From NCBI GenBank assembly GCA_016215025.1, contig JACRMI010000049.1, forward strand, positions 1 to 45,197: 45,197 nucleotides of DNA. Reading direction: 5' to 3'. Below are positions 23,333 to 31,837 of the stretch, piece by piece. The notes below the pieces were generated by a model. The model was not told where the DNA came from and did no database searches. It saw nothing but the letters and a program-made list of their open reading frames with translations. The position numbers and the translations under genes are program-made. The DNA comes from Chloroflexota bacterium. GTDB lineage: Bacteria; Chloroflexota; Anaerolineae; UBA4142. The stretch's first letter is position 1. The number at the start of each line of letters is the position of its first letter.

Positions 23333-24624
23333 CTGATTCCCTCCAATATTTTATCGAAATTCGGAAACGAGTCTGCTACGCATTCCCAGCCTTCGATGAT
23401 GGTCTCGCCGCGTGCGACGAGACCTGCCACCGCCAGTGACATTGCCAAGCGATGATCGCTCTGCGCGGCGACGCGCGCGCCGTGCAACGGCGTTGGCCCC
23501 GTGATGACGAATCCATCTGCACGCTCTTCTATTTGTGCGCCCATCTTCCGCAACTCATTTGCGAGCGTCGCGATACGGTCGGATTCTTTCACGCGCAATT
23601 CTTGCGCGTCGCGCACGATGGTCTCGCCTTGCGCTTGGGTTGCCGCAATTGCGAAAATCGGAAACTCGTCGATCATGCGCGGAATCTCGTCGCCGTGAAC
23701 TTGCGTGCCGCGCAATTCTGCCGATTGGATAACGATGTCGCCAACGGGTTCGCCCGATTCTTCGCTCACGTTTTCGATTTTGATATGCGCGCCCATGCGC
23801 AGTAGCGCATCGAGCAAGCCCGTGCGCGTCTCATTCACGCCGACGCGTTCGATGCAGATTTCGGATTGCGGCACGATGAGCGCGGCGACAATGAAAAACG
23901 CAGCCGATGAAAAATCGTTAGGTATGCGTGATGCGTGATGCGTGATGCGTAATTCGGTAGCTGGTTCGATTTGCAGCTTGCAACCAGCAACTTGCAACTT
24001 GACACCGCACGCTAGGAGCATTCGCTCAGTATGATCCCGTGATGCGCTTGGTTCATGGAGCGTCGTCGGTGAATCCGCAAAGAGCGCAGCGAGCAGAATC
24101 GCCGATTTGACTTGCGCGCTGGCGACGGGCAAGGCATAATCGAGGCCGTGCAGTTTTCCGCCGCGAATCGCCAGCGGTGGCAGCTTGCCGTTATCGCGCG
24201 CAAGAATCGTTGCGCCCATCGCGCGCAGTGGTTCGGCGACGCGCGCCATCGGACGACGTTTCAGCGCGTGCGTGCCATCCAGAATCGACAGAAAATCTTG
24301 TCCCGCACACAATCCTGCGAGCAAACGCATCGTCGTGCCCGAACCTTTGCAGAACAAAACGTCTTTCGGTTCGGACAGACCCCGCAAGCCACGACTGCGT
24401 ATACTGAGCGTTGTCGCATCGTGCATTTCGATCTCTGTGCCAAGCGCGCGTAAACAATCGAGCGTGGCGTGGGTCGTCTCGCTCTGCAAATAATTTTCGA
24501 TGCGCGTTTTCCCGTCTGCGAGTGATGCGAGTATAGCGGCGCGATGCGAAATCGATTTGTCCGCAGGCACGCGAATGCTGCCGTGCAGTGCGTGAGGTGC
24601 TGGTTGGATAGTTTGAATAGTCAT
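23329..24624 (-). CDS. aroA: 3-phosphoshikimate 1-carboxyvinyltransferase (EPSP synthase)
   Basis: 431 residues from the ATG at 24624. PADKSISHRAAILASLADG, SGTTMRLLAGLCAG, THALKRRPM, IPRMIDEFPIFAIAA and ELRVKESDRI are the expected motifs. The residues before SGTTMR read CKG where many enzymes have GN or GNS. A segment of about 25 residues (KLQVAGCKLQIEPATELRIT and on) before NDFSSAAFF is encoded by two kinds of heptamer. An open frame extends twelve codons upstream, but these come from the repeat at 24634-24703 and are unlike family N-termini. Confidence 0.92.
   Translation of the reverse strand: MTIQTIQPAPHALHGSIRVPADKSISHRAAILASLADGKTRIENYLQSETTHATLDCLRALGTEIEMHDATTLSIRSRGLRGLSEPKDVLFCKGSGTTMRLLAGLCAGQDFLSILDGTHALKRRPMARVAEPLRAMGATILARDNGKLPPLAIRGGKLHGLDYALPVASAQVKSAILLAALFADSPTTLHEPSASRDHTERMLLACGVKLQVAGCKLQIEPATELRITHHASRIPNDFSSAAFFIVAALIVPQSEICIERVGVNETRTGLLDALLRMGAHIKIENVSEESGEPVGDIVIQSAELRGTQVHGDEIPRMIDEFPIFAIAATQAQGETIVRDAQELRVKESDRIATLANELRKMGAQIEERADGFVITGPTPLHGARVAAQSDHRLAMSLAVAGLVARGETIIEGWECVADSFPNFDKILEGIR
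23924..24005. repeat. Two heptamer arrays inside aroA (ATGCGTG and TTGCAAC)
   Basis: ATGCGTG at 23924-23930, 23931-23937 and 23938-23944, then ATGCGTA. A second array of TTGCAGC, TTGCAAC, CAGCAAC, TTGCAAC and TTGACAC occupies 23971-24005. Both are read in frame. Confidence 0.88.
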
Positions 24625-24633
24625 TTCAGAATT

Positions 24634-24703
24634 GTCATGCTGAGCGCAGCGAAGCATTTCACTGTTCAGAGTTGCGAGACTCTTCGCTTCGCTCAGAGTG
24701 ACA
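24634..24703. repeat. GTCATGCTGAGCGCAGCGAAG-type palindromic element
   Basis: GTCATGCTGAGCGCAGCGAAG on the left, CTTCGCTTCGCTCAGAGTGAC on the right. It lies in the gap between tyrS and aroA and ends six bases from the tyrS stop region. Confidence 0.8.
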
Positions 24704-24710
24704 GAGAAGA

Positions 24711-25979
24711 TTATCCTACAATCTTGACGACGTGATATTGCTTTGCGCCTTTGCGCAGAATCAGCACTTGCCCATCGATGGCTTGCCCAAGCGAGACGAC
24801 TTGATTCACGTCTTGAACACGTCGGTTGTTCAAATTAGCTCCGCCCGATTGAATCAATCGCCGCGCGTCGGATTTGCTGGAAGCCAGCCCCGACAGCGTG
24901 AGCAATTCCACGACGGTCATGCCATCGATTTTTGATTTGGGGATTTCGCTCGACGGCACGTCCGCGAAAATATCCATTACATCTTGGACGCTCAACTCGC
25001 TGATCTCTGCGCCGAATAGAATCTGCGCGGCGCGTTCAGCTTTTGCTAATTCAGTGTCGCCGTGAACGAGGATCGTCACTTGGCGCGCGAGCGTTCGCTG
25101 TGCGTCGCGTTTTTCGGGCGCGGTCGTTAGCTTGTTGGCTAACTCTTCGATTTCAGGCTGGGATAAGAACGTGAACGATTTCAAGTAACCGATCACGTCG
25201 CGGTCGTCGGTGTTGAACCAGAATTGATAAAAGCGATACGGCGACGTGAGTTGCGGATCGAGCCAGATCGTCCCAGCTTCGGTCTTGCCGAATTTTGTTC
25301 CAGACGAAGTCGTGAGCAATGGCACAACCAAGCCATGTGCTTGCGCGCCACGTTGACTGCGAATCAAATCGATGCCCGCGGTGATGTTGCCCCATTGATC
25401 GCTGCCGCCGATTTGCAATGTGCAATGATAGCGGTCGAACAAAACGAGAAAATCGTACGCTTGTAGCAGCATGTAACTGAATTCGGTGAACGAAATGCCT
25501 TGCTCTTGCTCGATGCGGCGCTTGACCGATTCCTTCGCCAACATGTAGTTGACGGTAAAGTACTTGCCGACATCGCGCATGAAATCGATCATCGGGATGA
25601 CGGCGAGCCAATCGGCGTTGTTAACCAAGCGCGCGGGATTGGTTGGCGCATTGAAGTCCAAAAATTTGGATAACTGCGTTTTGATGCCCTGTACGTTCTC
25701 TTCGATTTTTTCTTTGCTGAGGAGTTGGCGTTCCGCCGTCTTGCCGCTTGGATCGCCGATCATGCCGGTGCCGCCGCCCGCAATCGCAATCGGCGAATGA
25801 CCGTTGCGCTGCATGTGGGCGAGCATCATGATTTGCAGTAGCGAACCGACGTGCAAACTCGCCGCGGTTGGATCGAAGCCGATGTACGCCGTGACCTTTT
25901 CTTTTGCCAAAACTTCTGGCAGCCCTTCGCTTGCTTGATAAACTAGTCCGCGCCATTGAAATTCGTCAAAGACATTCAT
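24711..25979 (-). CDS. tyrS: Tyrosine--tRNA ligase
   Basis: 422 residues; class I synthetase with the HIGH-type HVGSLLQI near 42, tyrosine-binding [11 protein letters not shown] and [11 protein letters not shown], and the KMSKS-type loop KFGKTEAG near 237. An S4 RNA-binding domain lies at the C-terminus ([20 protein letters not shown]). It starts at 25979 after an AAGAGGT-like site. It lies inside the aromatic amino acid cluster between tyrA and aroA, which links tRNA charging with tyrosine synthesis. The leader contains a palindromic repeat; no T-box was recognised. Confidence 0.93.
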   Translation of the reverse strand: MNVFDEFQWRGLVYQASEGLPEVLAKEKVTAYIGFDPTAASLHVGSLLQIMMLAHMQRNGHSPIAIAGGGTGMIGDPSGKTAERQLLSKEKIEENVQGIKTQLSKFLDFNAPTNPARLVNNADWLAVIPMIDFMRDVGKYFTVNYMLAKESVKRRIEQEQGISFTEFSYMLLQAYDFLVLFDRYHCTLQIGGSDQWGNITAGIDLIRSQRGAQAHGLVVPLLTTSSGTKFGKTEAGTIWLDPQLTSPYRFYQFWFNTDDRDVIGYLKSFTFLSQPEIEELANKLTTAPEKRDAQRTLARQVTILVHGDTELAKAERAAQILFGAEISELSVQDVMDIFADVPSSEIPKSKIDGMTVVELLTLSGLASSKSDARRLIQSGGANLNNRRVQDVNQVVSLGQAIDGQVLILRKGAKQYHVVKIVG

Positions 25980-26010
25980 GATAACCTCTTGAAAATTTTC
26001 TGCTCAATTT

Positions 26011-26112
26011 GTCATTGCGAGGAGCGATTGCACTATCTGTGATGGCGATGCGACGAGAAATCTCGCTTAGTCATGGTCGGAGACGCTTCGCGTCGCTCCG
26101 CTCGAAATGACA
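26011..26112. repeat. GTCATTGCGAGGAGCG-type palindromic element, encodes tyrA tail
   Basis: GTCATTGCGAGGAGCGAT on the left, CGCTCCGCTCGAAATGAC on the right. The right part is translated as the last residues of TyrA (VISSGATRSVSDHD) and provides its stop codon. Confidence 0.8.
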
Positions 26113-26996
26113 GGAGATGGAGTACCCACAGATTTCTGCCGTGATTCGGCGATGGTTCGGAGATGTGCGCGTAACTCGGCTGCATCTGCTCGATCAATCA
26201 AATCGGTCAACTCGTTCAACTGTGCTGCATACTGCTGCAACATTTTGATCACATTCACTCGATTCGTCAGCAAAATATCGATCATCATCGTTGGATCGCT
26301 CGCGGCGAGACGCGATGTGTCGCGAAAGCCGCTGGCTGCCAATCGAAAGAGCAATTCCTCGTCTTGCGAAATCTTGTCGGCGGTTGCCATCAACGCCGAG
26401 GCGACGACGTAGGGCAGGTGACTCGTCGCCGCAACGATCTGGTCGTGCCGCTCCGCATCGATCACGAGCGGACGCGCGCCGATGGTTTCGGCAAATGATT
26501 GCGCGAACGCAAGCGTCGCTGCGGAGGTGCGAGCAAGCGGCGTAAGCGCAAACGTCGCACTGTGGAAAAGATTCGCATCGGCGGCTGCAAAACCCGACGA
26601 CTCTTTCCCGCACATCGGATGTCCGCCGATTGGCTGAACATGTGCGGGCAACGCTTCCATCGCCTGCGTGATTTCGCGCTTGGTCGAACCCAGGTCGATG
26701 ATGATAGCATTCTCTCGCGCAATTGTGCCAACGCGTGGTAACAGATCGATGATCGTGCGGGCTGGCGTGGCGATAACGATTACGTCGGCGCGCGCTGCGG
26801 CGGATAGATCATCGCTTGCCTCTTCGACGACATTACAAGCAAGTGCTTGTGTGCGCGTCGCCTCGTTAGAATCGATGCCGATAATTTTTGCGCAAGCATT
26901 TTTTGAAAGCAACGCCAACGCGAGCGATCCACCCATCAATCCCAAGCCGACGATGGCAACTGTTGCATTGCGCAAACTAAACCCAGGTTCATCCAT
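26067..26996 (-). CDS. tyrA: Prephenate dehydrogenase
   Basis: 309 residues; oxidises prephenate to 4-hydroxyphenylpyruvate. NAD-binding GLGLMGGSLALAL near 17-29, DLGSTKREI, GGHPMCGKESSGF with the catalytic His and QIVAATSHLPYVVASAL are diagnostic. No ACT domain follows, so feedback control would differ from that of ACT-bearing TyrA proteins. The C-terminal tail comes from the palindromic repeat. The gene lies directly downstream of the first DAHP synthase, with only seven bases between them. Confidence 0.92.
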   Translation of the reverse strand: MDEPGFSLRNATVAIVGLGLMGGSLALALLSKNACAKIIGIDSNEATRTQALACNVVEEASDDLSAAARADVIVIATPARTIIDLLPRVGTIARENAIIIDLGSTKREITQAMEALPAHVQPIGGHPMCGKESSGFAAADANLFHSATFALTPLARTSAATLAFAQSFAETIGARPLVIDAERHDQIVAATSHLPYVVASALMATADKISQDEELLFRLAASGFRDTSRLAASDPTMMIDILLTNRVNVIKMLQQYAAQLNELTDLIDRADAAELRAHLRTIAESRQKSVGTPSPVISSGATRSVSDHD

Positions 26997-27003
26997 TTGT
27001 TAT

Positions 27004-28017
27004 TTATACCATACGACCAACGGCTTGCGCAATTCGTCGAATATCGTTGACGAGTTCTGCAAACTTGGCGGGCTTGAGCGACTGCGCGCCATCGCTCAAT
27101 GCGTGTGCCGGATTGCAATGCACTTCGACGATGATGCCGTCTGCGCCTGCCGCTATCGCGGCGCGCGCAACGGGAGTAACGAGTTCCCATTTGCCGGTGC
27201 CGTGACTCGGATCGGCGATCACCGGTAGATGCGTAAGCTGCTTGAGCAACGGAATCGCGTTGATGTCAAACGTGTTGCGCGTCGCCGTCTCGAACGTGCG
27301 AATGCCGCGCTCGCACAACATCACACGTTGATTGCCGTGCGACAAAATGTATTCGGCTGCCATCAGCAATTCTTCGACGGTGGACATCAAGCCGCGCTTG
27401 AGCAGCACCGGTTTTTGTGTTTCGCCGAGCGCATGCAAGAGCGAAAAATTCTGCATGTTGCGTGCACCGACCTGCAAAATGTCGGCGTACTGCGCGACCA
27501 AGGACACATCTTGTGAAGCCATCACTTCGGTGACAATCGGCATCCGATACGTATCGTGTGCTTCGCGCAAGAGTTCGAGACCCTTCAAGCCGAGACCCTG
27601 AAACGCGTACGGCGATGTGCGCGGTTTGAATGCGCCGCCGCGCAAAACGGTCGCGCCCGCTTCTTTCACCGCTGCCGCAGTCTCCATCAACTGTTCGCGT
27701 GATTCGACCGAGCAAGGACCCGCCATCACGATGACTTGATTACCGCCGACGGAAATGCCGTTGATCTTGATCACTGAATCTTCGGGATGAAAGTCGCGCG
27801 AGGCGAGTTTGAACGGATGCAAAATTCTGACGACACGTTCTACCCCATCAAGAATTTCGAAATGTTCAGGATCGATAGGGCGCTCATCGCCAATGACGCC
27901 GATGATGGTGCGCTCTTCGCCGCTCGAAAGATGGTCTTTGAATCCAAGTGCGTGAATCTCCGCAACGACCTCATCGATTTCTTGTTTGGTTGCGTTGTGC
28001 TTCATGACGATGACCAT
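27004..28017 (-). CDS. aroF: 3-deoxy-7-phosphoheptulonate synthase, tandem copy A
   Basis: 337 residues; type I-beta DAHP synthase that condenses erythrose 4-phosphate and phosphoenolpyruvate. An N-terminal ferredoxin-like regulatory (FXD) domain occupies about 1-75, then [57 protein letters not shown] and [14 protein letters not shown] lies nine bases upstream of the start at 28017. It is very similar to copy B; the differences are concentrated in the FXD domain, which suggests different feedback ligands. Confidence 0.93.
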   Translation of the reverse strand: MVIVMKHNATKQEIDEVVAEIHALGFKDHLSSGEERTIIGVIGDERPIDPEHFEILDGVERVVRILHPFKLASRDFHPEDSVIKINGISVGGNQVIVMAGPCSVESREQLMETAAAVKEAGATVLRGGAFKPRTSPYAFQGLGLKGLELLREAHDTYRMPIVTEVMASQDVSLVAQYADILQVGARNMQNFSLLHALGETQKPVLLKRGLMSTVEELLMAAEYILSHGNQRVMLCERGIRTFETATRNTFDINAIPLLKQLTHLPVIADPSHGTGKWELVTPVARAAIAAGADGIIVEVHCNPAHALSDGAQSLKPAKFAELVNDIRRIAQAVGRMV

Positions 28018-28034
28018 TTGAATATCTCCTATGA

Positions 28035-28053
28035 GACAAATTAGAAATTTGTC
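28035..28053. repeat. Short palindrome, three-base loop, between DAHP synthases
   Basis: GACAAATT (28035-28042), loop AGA, AATTTGTC (28046-28053), with GTAGG on the outer side in reverse orientation. Confidence 0.7.
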
Positions 28054-28061
28054 CTACGAAC

Positions 28062-29075
28062 CTAGAGTTTTCGTCCGATCGCTTGTGCTATGCGGCGGAC
28101 TTCATCGACCATCGCAGCGAATTTTTCGGGTTTCAATGATTGCGCGCCATCGCTCAACGCGCTTGCCGGATCGGGATGGACTTCGATAATCAAACCATCT
28201 GCACCAGCGGCAACCGCGGCGCGTGCAATCGGCGTAACATATTCCCATTTGCCGGTGCCATGACTCGGATCGGCGATGACGGGCAAATGCGTGAGCGATT
28301 TCAGCGCGGGAATCGCGTTGATGTCGAATGTGTTGCGCGTGACGGTTTCAAATGTGCGAATGCCGCGTTCGCACAACATCACGCGCTGATTGCCATGCGA
28401 CAAAATATATTCCGCCGCCATCAACAACTCTTCGACGGTGGACATCAAACCACGCTTGAGCAGCACGGGCTTTTGCGTTTCGCCGACGGCGTGAAGCAGT
28501 GCAAAGTTTTGCATGTTGCGCGCGCCGATTTGCAAAATGTCGGCGTACTGCGCGACGAGCGTAACATCGGTAGGTGATACCACTTCGGTGATGATTGGAA
28601 GATGATATTCATCACGCGCTTCGCGCAAGAGTTCGAGCCCTTTCAAACCGAGACCTTGAAAGGCGTACGGTGATGTCCGTGGTTTAAATGCGCCGCCGCG
28701 CAGAACGTGCGCACCTGCTTGCTTGACCGCCGCGACGGTTTCCATCAACTGTTCGCGCGTTTCAACGGAACACGGACCTGCCATGACAATGACTTGATCG
28801 CCGCCGACGGAAATGCCGTTGATTTGGACGATAGAATCCTCCGGGTGGAAATCGCGCGACGCAAGCTTGAATGGCTTGAGCACGCGCATCGTGCGTTCAA
28901 CCCCAGGCAACAGATCGAAAACTTCTGGCTCGACGGGACGTTCGTCGCCGATGACGCCGATGATCGTGCGTTCTTCGCCGTACACGGGATGCGTTTTGAA
29001 TCCAAGCGATTCGACGTGTTGCATGACATACTTGATTTCTTCGCTCGAGGCGTGATGTTTCATTACGATGACCAT
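28062..29075 (-). CDS. aroF: 3-deoxy-7-phosphoheptulonate synthase, tandem copy B
   Basis: 337 residues from the ATG at 29075; an open frame continues 104 codons upstream but is a shadow of pheA. Same domain order and catalytic motifs as copy A ([40 protein letters not shown]). From the catalytic barrel on the two are nearly identical, whereas residues about 8-75 differ much more. AAAGGAAA precedes the start. It lies between pheA and copy A. A recent tandem duplication followed by divergence of the regulatory domain is the simplest reading. Confidence 0.93.
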   Translation of the reverse strand: MVIVMKHHASSEEIKYVMQHVESLGFKTHPVYGEERTIIGVIGDERPVEPEVFDLLPGVERTMRVLKPFKLASRDFHPEDSIVQINGISVGGDQVIVMAGPCSVETREQLMETVAAVKQAGAHVLRGGAFKPRTSPYAFQGLGLKGLELLREARDEYHLPIITEVVSPTDVTLVAQYADILQIGARNMQNFALLHAVGETQKPVLLKRGLMSTVEELLMAAEYILSHGNQRVMLCERGIRTFETVTRNTFDINAIPALKSLTHLPVIADPSHGTGKWEYVTPIARAAVAAGADGLIIEVHPDPASALSDGAQSLKPEKFAAMVDEVRRIAQAIGRKL

Positions 29076-29091
29076 GATGGAATTTCCTTTC

Positions 29092-29910
29092 TTATGCCGC
29101 TGGATATGAACCGAGAATTTTGAGAAACGAACTTTTGTTGAGCAGACCGATGAGCGCATCGCGACACGCTGCGTCTTCGTGATGGCCATCAAAATCGAGA
29201 TAAAAGACATAGTGCCAGGGCAATCGGCGATCGGGACGCGATTCAAGCTTGGTGAGATTGATGCCGCGCGAAGCAAATTCGCCGAGGCAATCGTAGAGCG
29301 CGCCGGGCTTGTGCCGTGTTGCCAAGACAATAGACGTTTTCGATTTGCCGTAGGCGTCGCGCGGTGATTCGTTCTGACCGATGACAAAGAATCGTGTAAA
29401 GTTGTTTTTCAAGTCCTCGACGCCACGCTCAAGCACATGCAAATCGTACAGTCGTGCCGCCGTTTCGCTGGCAATGGCTGCCGCGTCTTTTTCGCACGAT
29501 GCTGCAAGCAATTTCGCTGCGCCCGCCGTATCGTACGCGACAACCGGTTCCCAGTGATGATCGGCGATATAGTGCTCGCATTGCGCCAACGCTTGTGGAT
29601 GCGAATGCACGCGTTTGACATCGTCCATCGTGACGCTGTCGGCTGCCATCAACGCATGGCGAACGCGGAAAACAATTTCGCGCGTGATCTTGAAATCGTA
29701 ATCGAGCAAGAGATCGTACGATTGATTGATCGCACCGGCGGTCGAATTTTCAATCGGCAGCATTCCTAAATCGGCGCGACCTGTTTCCATAGCTTGAAAA
29801 ATATCGACGAAATTTTGGCACGCGAGTGTGGATGTCTCTGCGCCAAATGTTTCGAAAATTGCTTCTTGTGAATACGCGCCGTTCTCACCTTGAAATGCGA
29901 TGGTGGTCAT
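29092..29910 (-). CDS. pheA: Prephenate dehydratase
   Basis: 272 residues; makes phenylpyruvate from prephenate. The PDT domain runs from FQGENGAYS to [10 protein letters not shown] (catalytic Thr172 in the TRF motif), and a regulatory ACT domain follows with [19 protein letters not shown] and the ESRP motif that binds phenylalanine. It has no fused chorismate mutase, which is supplied by the separate aroH gene whose stop overlaps its start by four bases (29907-29910). Confidence 0.93.
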   Translation of the reverse strand: MTTIAFQGENGAYSQEAIFETFGAETSTLACQNFVDIFQAMETGRADLGMLPIENSTAGAINQSYDLLLDYDFKITREIVFRVRHALMAADSVTMDDVKRVHSHPQALAQCEHYIADHHWEPVVAYDTAGAAKLLAASCEKDAAAIASETAARLYDLHVLERGVEDLKNNFTRFFVIGQNESPRDAYGKSKTSIVLATRHKPGALYDCLGEFASRGINLTKLESRPDRRLPWHYVFYLDFDGHHEDAACRDALIGLLNKSSFLKILGSYPAA

Positions 29911-30302
29911 TCGGTCTCCATGTTGGACAAGTTGCCAACTTGTCCTACTCTATCAGGTCTCAATTGTCTTGCATCATGCAAATATACATGTTCGATTTCG
30001 TTCGCCGCGCGTTCAGTGTTCCAATGGATCAATACGCGGATGCAGCGTGCCAAATCGCCTTGGACATGCGCCGCCTGTGCGTCGAGTAGTGCAACATCAT
30101 GCCAACCCATTTCGCGGGCAGCGCGCGCAGGAAATGCTGCATCGAGATCGGGCGTCATCGTGAAATAGCAACTCGCGATGTCGGCGACGTTCAAATCGTT
30201 TGCTTCTACGATAGCGGTCAACAACTCGCGTGTCGCTGTTAGTATGGATTCGCGTGTATTGGCAGCGGCGGTGGTCGCGCCGCGAATTCCTCGAACGGTC
30301 AT
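29907..30302 (-). CDS. aroH: Chorismate mutase, AroH class
   Basis: 131 residues; rearranges chorismate to prephenate. It matches the monofunctional trimeric AroH fold: MTVRGIRGATTA, TPDLDAAFPARAAREMGW, CIRVLIHWNT (active-site Arg) and HVYLHDARQLRPD. The C-terminal tail [13 protein letters not shown] is encoded by the palindrome at 29925-29945 and is foreign to the family, but it lies after the conserved end. Stop and pheA start overlap, so the two are coupled. Confidence 0.92.
   Translation of the reverse strand: MTVRGIRGATTAAANTRESILTATRELLTAIVEANDLNVADIASCYFTMTPDLDAAFPARAAREMGWHDVALLDAQAAHVQGDLARCIRVLIHWNTERAANEIEHVYLHDARQLRPDRVGQVGNLSNMETE
29925..29945. repeat. Short palindrome, three-base loop, at the aroH 3' end
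   Basis: GGACAAGTT, loop GCC, AACTTGTCC; perfect 9-bp stem preceded by GTA on the minus strand. It is translated as QVGNLS in the AroH tail. Confidence 0.8.
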
Positions 30303-30311
30303 GGTTTCTCC

Positions 30312-30368
30312 AAGTGGCGCGAGCGGCTAGCTCGCCGTAGATTCGCGGGCGAGCCGCCCGCGCTAACC
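30312..30368. repeat. GC-rich double hairpin between aroH and the PLP gene
   Basis: GGCGCGAGCGGCTAGCTCGCC forms one stem, GCGGGCGAGCCGCCCGC a second. It ends at the stop codon of the PLP enzyme. A half copy lies at 12668-12684. Confidence 0.65.
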
Positions 30369-31559
30369 AAGCGCCTGTTCCAAATCGGCGATGATGTCAG
30401 CCGCGTCTTCGATCCCTGCCGACAAACGCACTAGTCCTTCGCCGATGCCGACGCGCGCACGTTCCTCCGCCGACAATCCGCGATGCGATGATGTGGCGGG
30501 ATGTAGAACCAGCGTATAAATATCGCCGAGCGTCGTCGCGGCTTGGCAAAGTTCAAGCGATTCCATAAATCGAAATGTAGTGGCGCGATCGGCGTTGGCG
30601 ATTTCGAACGAGAGCACACCGCCGAAACCCTTGTCGCCGAATAATTTTTGCGCAAGCGCGTGTTGTGGGTTGGTCGATAACCCAGGATAGTTGACGCGCG
30701 CGATGCGCGGATGTACGGCAAGCCATTGCGCGATTAGCAACGCATTGGCGCATTGTTGCCGCATTCGGAGCGACAGCGTTTTCAATCCGCGCAATCCCAG
30801 CCACGCTTCAAACGGACCGAGCGTGCTGCCGACGAGTTTATTCAATTCGTACAGTTTCTTTCGATTCTCAGTCGATGTAACGACAACACCTGCCATCACG
30901 TCACCGTGACCGCCAATGTATTTTGTTGCGCTATGGATTGCATAATCGGCTCTGAGCGAGAGAGGATTGCAGAGGTACGGCGAGGCAAAGGTATTATCGA
31001 TCAAAAGTTGCGCGGCGTGCTTGTGGGCTAGTTCGGCGAGCGAGGCAATATCGGCGACCTTGAGCAGGGGATTCGAAATCGTTTCGGCGAGGAGCCCGAC
31101 AGGACGCGCTTGCTCAAGCGTTTTTTCGACGGCCGCAAGATCGGTGGCATCGACCAGATGTGCAGTGACGCCAAGCTGGCTCAATAATCGATTGACGAGC
31201 GTGAACGTCGCACCGTACACATCGAGTGCGGTCACGACGCTTGTGCCTGCGCGCACGCCAGCGACCAGCAACGCCGCATGAATCGCCGCCATGCCGGTGC
31301 TGAAGGCGTGCGCCGCCTCGCCATTTTCTAATTCGGCAACGGCCGTTTCGAAAGCGGTCACCGTGGGACTGCCGTAACGCGGATAGACATAGCCCTCGCG
31401 TGTCGTCGCGAAAATCGCGTCGAGGTCGTCCATGCTGTTGTACGTGTAGCCGACGGTTGGATGAATTGGCGTGACGACGGGCGTAAAGTCGGCGGGCGGT
31501 ACGCGTTCGCCTGCGTGAACCGCGCGGGTGATGAATGCTTTGGAGCGAAGGTTTTTCAT
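30363..31559 (-). CDS. Cys/Met metabolism PLP-dependent enzyme (cystathionine synthase/lyase family)
   Basis: 398 residues from the ATG at 31559. Fold type I enzyme with YVYPRYGSPT, FSTGMAAIHA, Asp188 (LIDNTFASPY) that contacts the PLP ring, and Lys213 in SATKYIGGHGDVMAG, which forms the Schiff base. It ends in the family pattern RLSAGIED. Cystathionine gamma-synthase, cystathionine gamma-lyase, O-acetylhomoserine sulfhydrylase and methionine gamma-lyase cannot be told apart by eye. The open frame extends 22 codons upstream into a palindrome. It heads the minus-strand cluster behind a leader with a terminator-like hairpin. Confidence 0.88.
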   Translation of the reverse strand: MKNLRSKAFITRAVHAGERVPPADFTPVVTPIHPTVGYTYNSMDDLDAIFATTREGYVYPRYGSPTVTAFETAVAELENGEAAHAFSTGMAAIHAALLVAGVRAGTSVVTALDVYGATFTLVNRLLSQLGVTAHLVDATDLAAVEKTLEQARPVGLLAETISNPLLKVADIASLAELAHKHAAQLLIDNTFASPYLCNPLSLRADYAIHSATKYIGGHGDVMAGVVVTSTENRKKLYELNKLVGSTLGPFEAWLGLRGLKTLSLRMRQQCANALLIAQWLAVHPRIARVNYPGLSTNPQHALAQKLFGDKGFGGVLSFEIANADRATTFRFMESLELCQAATTLGDIYTLVLHPATSSHRGLSAEERARVGIGEGLVRLSAGIEDAADIIADLEQALG

Positions 31560-31571
31560 GTTGATCCAGGT

Positions 31572-31590
31572 CGCAACTTGGAAAGTTGCG
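31572..31590. repeat. Short palindrome, three-base loop, before the PLP gene start
   Basis: CGCAACTT, loop GGA, AAGTTGCG, with GTAG on the outer side in minus orientation. It lies within 15 bases of the start codon and could affect ribosome access. Confidence 0.7.
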
Positions 31591-31603
31591 CTACAAAAAT
31601 AAA

Positions 31604-31630
31604 GGAGCGTGGGGTCTATTCCCACGCTCC
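31604..31630 (-). terminator. Terminator-like hairpin in the leader of the PLP gene
   Basis: GGAGCGTGGG and CCCACGCTCC form a perfect 10-bp stem with a 7-base loop. On the minus strand it is followed by TTTATTTTTG, as in an intrinsic terminator, about 45 bases before the start codon. This fits attenuation of a sulfur amino acid gene; no known SAM riboswitch core was recognised upstream. Confidence 0.65.
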
Positions 31631-31640
31631 TTTTGGATGC

Positions 31641-31656
31641 TAGCTAAATGTAGCTA
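31641..31656. promoter_or_regulatory. Paired TAGCTA sites, possible operator
   Basis: TAGCTA at 31641-31646 and again at 31651-31656, one helical turn apart, upstream of the PLP gene leader hairpin. Each site is itself a palindrome. A role is inferred only. Confidence 0.3.
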
Positions 31657-31801
31657 AGGCGTGACGATTCGACCCCGCGTTGAATCCGTGGCGTAATAAA
31701 AATAGCCAAAAAAGTAAAACGCAAAGGTCGAAGATTTCTTGTTCATCGTGGCGCTAATTTACACTAGATTGGTCCATTTGTCAAATAGCATCGAAAAAAT
31801 T

Positions 31802-31829
31802 CAGGGCAGACTTGTATCGGTCTGCCCTG
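31802..31829 (-). terminator. Intrinsic terminator of the multiheme cytochrome gene
   Basis: CAGGGCAGAC and GTCTGCCCTG form a perfect 10-bp stem with an 8-base loop, nine bases after the cytochrome stop; on the minus strand AATTTTTTCG follows. Confidence 0.8.
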
Positions 31830-31837
31830 GCTCTATT

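Noticed and set aside
25980..26066. T-box leader before tyrS
   Set aside because: No T-box consensus or specifier stem was recognised; the space is occupied by a palindromic repeat.
29076..29387. 104-codon N-terminal extension of DAHP synthase copy B
   Set aside because: It lies antiframe within pheA, has no similarity to the family and is followed by a proper start with a ribosome site at 29075.
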